Part shown: positions 12,653 through 14,210 of the stretch, one piece after another
Layout of the letters: every line of letters starts with the position of its first letter
How positions within the stretch are numbered: the first letter of the stretch is position 1
Assembly (NCBI GenBank): GCA_003160265.1
Contig: PLQY01000100.1
Location: 8,223-22,432 of the forward strand
Direction: 5' to 3'
Source: Peptococcaceae bacterium
GTDB taxonomy: Bacteria > Bacillota > DSM-12270 > Thermacetogeniales > Thermacetogeniaceae
Length of the DNA stretch: 14,210 nucleotides
The notes under the pieces: generated by a model
What the model was told of the DNA's origin: nothing
The model's database searches: none
The model's input: the letters and a program-made list of their open reading frames with translations, nothing else
Translations under genes and position numbers: made by a program

Positions 12653-12843
12653 AAACCTCACCTCTTTCTAAAATTTTAGATAATATGAAGCTCTGTACCT
12701 AGATTGTATCCGCGGGCTTGGCCGGACTGCAAACCAGCATAGCGGGCGAGAGACCAGGCTCGTCTAAAAGACAACCTCACATATCTTTGAGAGTTGTATT
12801 TACTCAGAAATAGAGGGGCATGGAATACTTTAGGGGCTTGAGA

Positions 12844-14154
12844 TTACTTTCTTTCAGGACCAATCTGGCCTATTCCGCGCTTTCTTTCCCATAAGAGTTG
12901 ATAAACGCCGTGAATGCTCCGGATCTCTTCATCAAGAGTGGGCACCGCGGTAGCAGCGGCGCCGTGCTTCAGCCGGGACAGCAGCGCCCGATCGGCAATC
13001 AGGGCTGTGACGCGCTCCCGGAGCGCCTCCTGATCCCCGATATCGATCAGGAACCCGTTGTCACCGTCTGCGACGATCTCCGATCCGAAGAATTTGGTGG
13101 CTATTACCGGACGTCCGCGGGACAAAAACTCGCGCAGCACGCGCGAATAACCTTCGAAATACGATGGGACAATGCCCACGTCTACTTCTGCCATAATTTC
13201 ATCGATGTCATCAAAGGCGCCCCGGTGTTGCACGCAAGGGATACTTATGAGCTCCTGCACCAGTGCGGTGCTGTAATAATAGCCATAGATGAGCAGTTGC
13301 GCCAGATCGGGTTCGATATTCCGGAATGCATGGGAGAGGAGTTCGATGCCCTTGCGGACGGCAGTTGTCCCGACAAAGCAGAAGTTGACAGGCTTGACTT
13401 CTGACATCTTGCTTCTGATATCTGATACCGCAGCCCTGTTCCTTGGCGGCTGGATGCCATGGGGAACAAGGAACATTTTATGCTCCGGAATGCGGATGAA
13501 ATGGGTGAAAAATCTCTGAAACGCGCCGCTGGCGAAGAACACCCCGTCGACTACCCTGTCGTAGAGGAACTGGATATACTGGCGCCAGGCCTGAATGTTT
13601 ACCGTCAGGGATCCCTCGTCCCAGGGGATGGACCAGTCTGGCCTCTGGATGTACTTGGTGATGCACCGGTCGCACTTCGCCGGACTGGTCGGCCCCGTGC
13701 AGGGCTGACGCAATTCGGCCAGGAAGGGTTCAATCCGCAAGCATAACTCTTCAGTATGGAAGGCGTGGCGCATGACGATCGCTCCACTGTCCGAGGCGAT
13801 CTGCAACACCTGGGGAGGGAGACAGACATAATCCACAACATGAGCGAAATCCGGCTTAAAGTCTTGCAGCACTTCTTTAACGGGTTGGAGCGGCGTCATG
13901 TCCTTCAGGAGGCCGCTGCTGAGGTTGAGGCCGAGCTGGTTAAAACCCATCACCCGGTATAACCTGACGTCTTCCTGCTCCTCGCTCTTGAACGGTCCGG
14001 GAGATTCAGCCGGAGTGAGATTGGGAATCATGACTCCCACCCGGTACCCCAGGCTCTGCAACCCCAGGGCGTAATCCCGGGTGACCAGCGGTGTTCCCGT
14101 ATACTCATACGGCGGCAGGCTGTGACAGATCAACAGTACCGAACGACCGTTCAT
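12844..14154 (-). CDS. GT4-family glycosyltransferase (436 aa)
   Basis: This is a GT-B fold, family 4 (glycogen phosphorylase/glycosyltransferase superfamily) enzyme in the cytoplasm. The N-terminal Rossmann half starts with VLLICHSLPPYEYTGTPLVTRDYALGLQSLGYRV. The C-terminal half has VNFCFVGTTAVRKGIELLSHAF, VDVGIVPSYFEGYSRVLREFLSRGRPVIAT with the EX7E pair (E334, E342), and a helical C-terminus. A CTGPTSPAKCDRC segment (three Cys, about 152-164) in the N-terminal half may bind metal; similar cysteine motifs occur in some GT4 enzymes. The ATG at 14154 is chosen because AGGAG lies 12 bases upstream; the GTG at 14166 is only one base from it. The upstream promoter is outside or at the edge of the window. 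The sugar and acceptor are unknown. It may act with the GT2-TPR enzymes on surface glycans. Confidence 0.9.
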   Translation of the reverse strand: MNGRSVLLICHSLPPYEYTGTPLVTRDYALGLQSLGYRVGVMIPNLTPAESPGPFKSEEQEDVRLYRVMGFNQLGLNLSSGLLKDMTPLQPVKEVLQDFKPDFAHVVDYVCLPPQVLQIASDSGAIVMRHAFHTEELCLRIEPFLAELRQPCTGPTSPAKCDRCITKYIQRPDWSIPWDEGSLTVNIQAWRQYIQFLYDRVVDGVFFASGAFQRFFTHFIRIPEHKMFLVPHGIQPPRNRAAVSDIRSKMSEVKPVNFCFVGTTAVRKGIELLSHAFRNIEPDLAQLLIYGYYYSTALVQELISIPCVQHRGAFDDIDEIMAEVDVGIVPSYFEGYSRVLREFLSRGRPVIATKFFGSEIVADGDNGFLIDIGDQEALRERVTALIADRALLSRLKHGAAATAVPTLDEEIRSIHGVYQLLWERKRGIGQIGPERK

Positions 14155-14191
14155 GCTGGTGGACACTCTCCTGTTTAACTAGTTCTTGGCG

Positions 14192-14210
14192 TCAGTGGGG
14201 AAACCACTGA
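14192..14210. repeat. Hairpin at the right window edge
   Basis: TCAGTGG (14192-14198) pairs with CCACTGA (14204-14210) around a GGAAA loop, about 25 bases upstream of the GT4 ribosome binding site. The stem may extend beyond the window. It could be a leader hairpin or an upstream terminator, and no T-tract is visible on the minus strand. Confidence 0.4.

Noticed and set aside
12679..12732. Possible promoter of the CAP gene: TTGCAG-N18-TACAAT, or AC-N18-CATATTATC, on the minus strand
   Set aside because: Both are weak. The first has only 3 of 6 bases at -35, and the second has off-consensus spacing and -10, so neither is called.
12662..12843. c-di-AMP or c-di-GMP riboswitch upstream of the CAP-domain gene
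   Set aside because: No conserved core of these classes is visible on the minus strand.
1..14210. CRISPR arrays, tRNA or rRNA genes, transposases, phage genes
   Set aside because: No spaced repeats, cloverleaf-like sequences, rRNA stretches or mobile-element proteins were seen on either strand.

Overview
The window looks like chromosome of a spore-forming, fairly GC-rich Firmicute, most plausibly a strictly anaerobic Peptococcaceae/Desulfotomaculia relative such as a Pelotomaculum-type organism. The pointers are a two-subunit oxygen-sensitive class I fumarase, strong AGGAGG-type ribosome binding sites throughout, intrinsic terminators, and several intergenic sequences that fit the sigma-K (late mother-cell) promoter pattern AC-N16/17-CATAnnnTA. 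The genus is an inference.

Layout: (1) 1-1841, metabolic genes on the plus strand: the 3' part of a glutamate racemase gene (murI) followed by the alpha and beta subunits of a [4Fe-4S] fumarate hydratase. (2) 1858-7845, two cysteine-rich, signal-peptide-less structural proteins on the plus strand (1936-2460 and 6773-7792) flanking a minus-strand operon of two GT2-TPR glycosyltransferases (6546-5002 and 4988-2586). (3) 8013-9714, two minus-strand low-complexity proteins, one with three 69-bp tandem repeats and one rich in proline with two CxxC pairs. (4) 9942-11577, four small plus-strand genes: a jelly-roll/NTTRR-F1-like protein, a 57-residue coupled ORF, an acidic unknown protein and a short coiled-coil protein. 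(5) 11870-14154, on the minus strand, a secreted CAP-domain protein with a Thr-rich stalk and a GT4 glycosyltransferase. No intergenic stretch exceeds 300 bases.

Working model: regions 2-4, perhaps with 5, form a spore-envelope locus. The cysteine-rich and low-complexity proteins would be coat or exosporium building blocks, and the glycosyltransferases would decorate them. The main support is a shared promoter architecture. Three promoters match AC-N17-CATAnnnTA exactly, two more differ by one base, and weaker versions precede others. No gene here has an assigned role in an experimentally described system that I can recognise, so the function is an inference.

A second theme is in-frame GC-rich inserts inside conserved enzymes. 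MurI and the second GT2 domain of the large glycosyltransferase each carry an Ala/Gly/Pro/Arg-rich insertion. The two inserts share a 24-bp core (20 identities, 4 transitions) read in the same frame, suggesting a small dispersed element that tolerates insertion into coding sequence.
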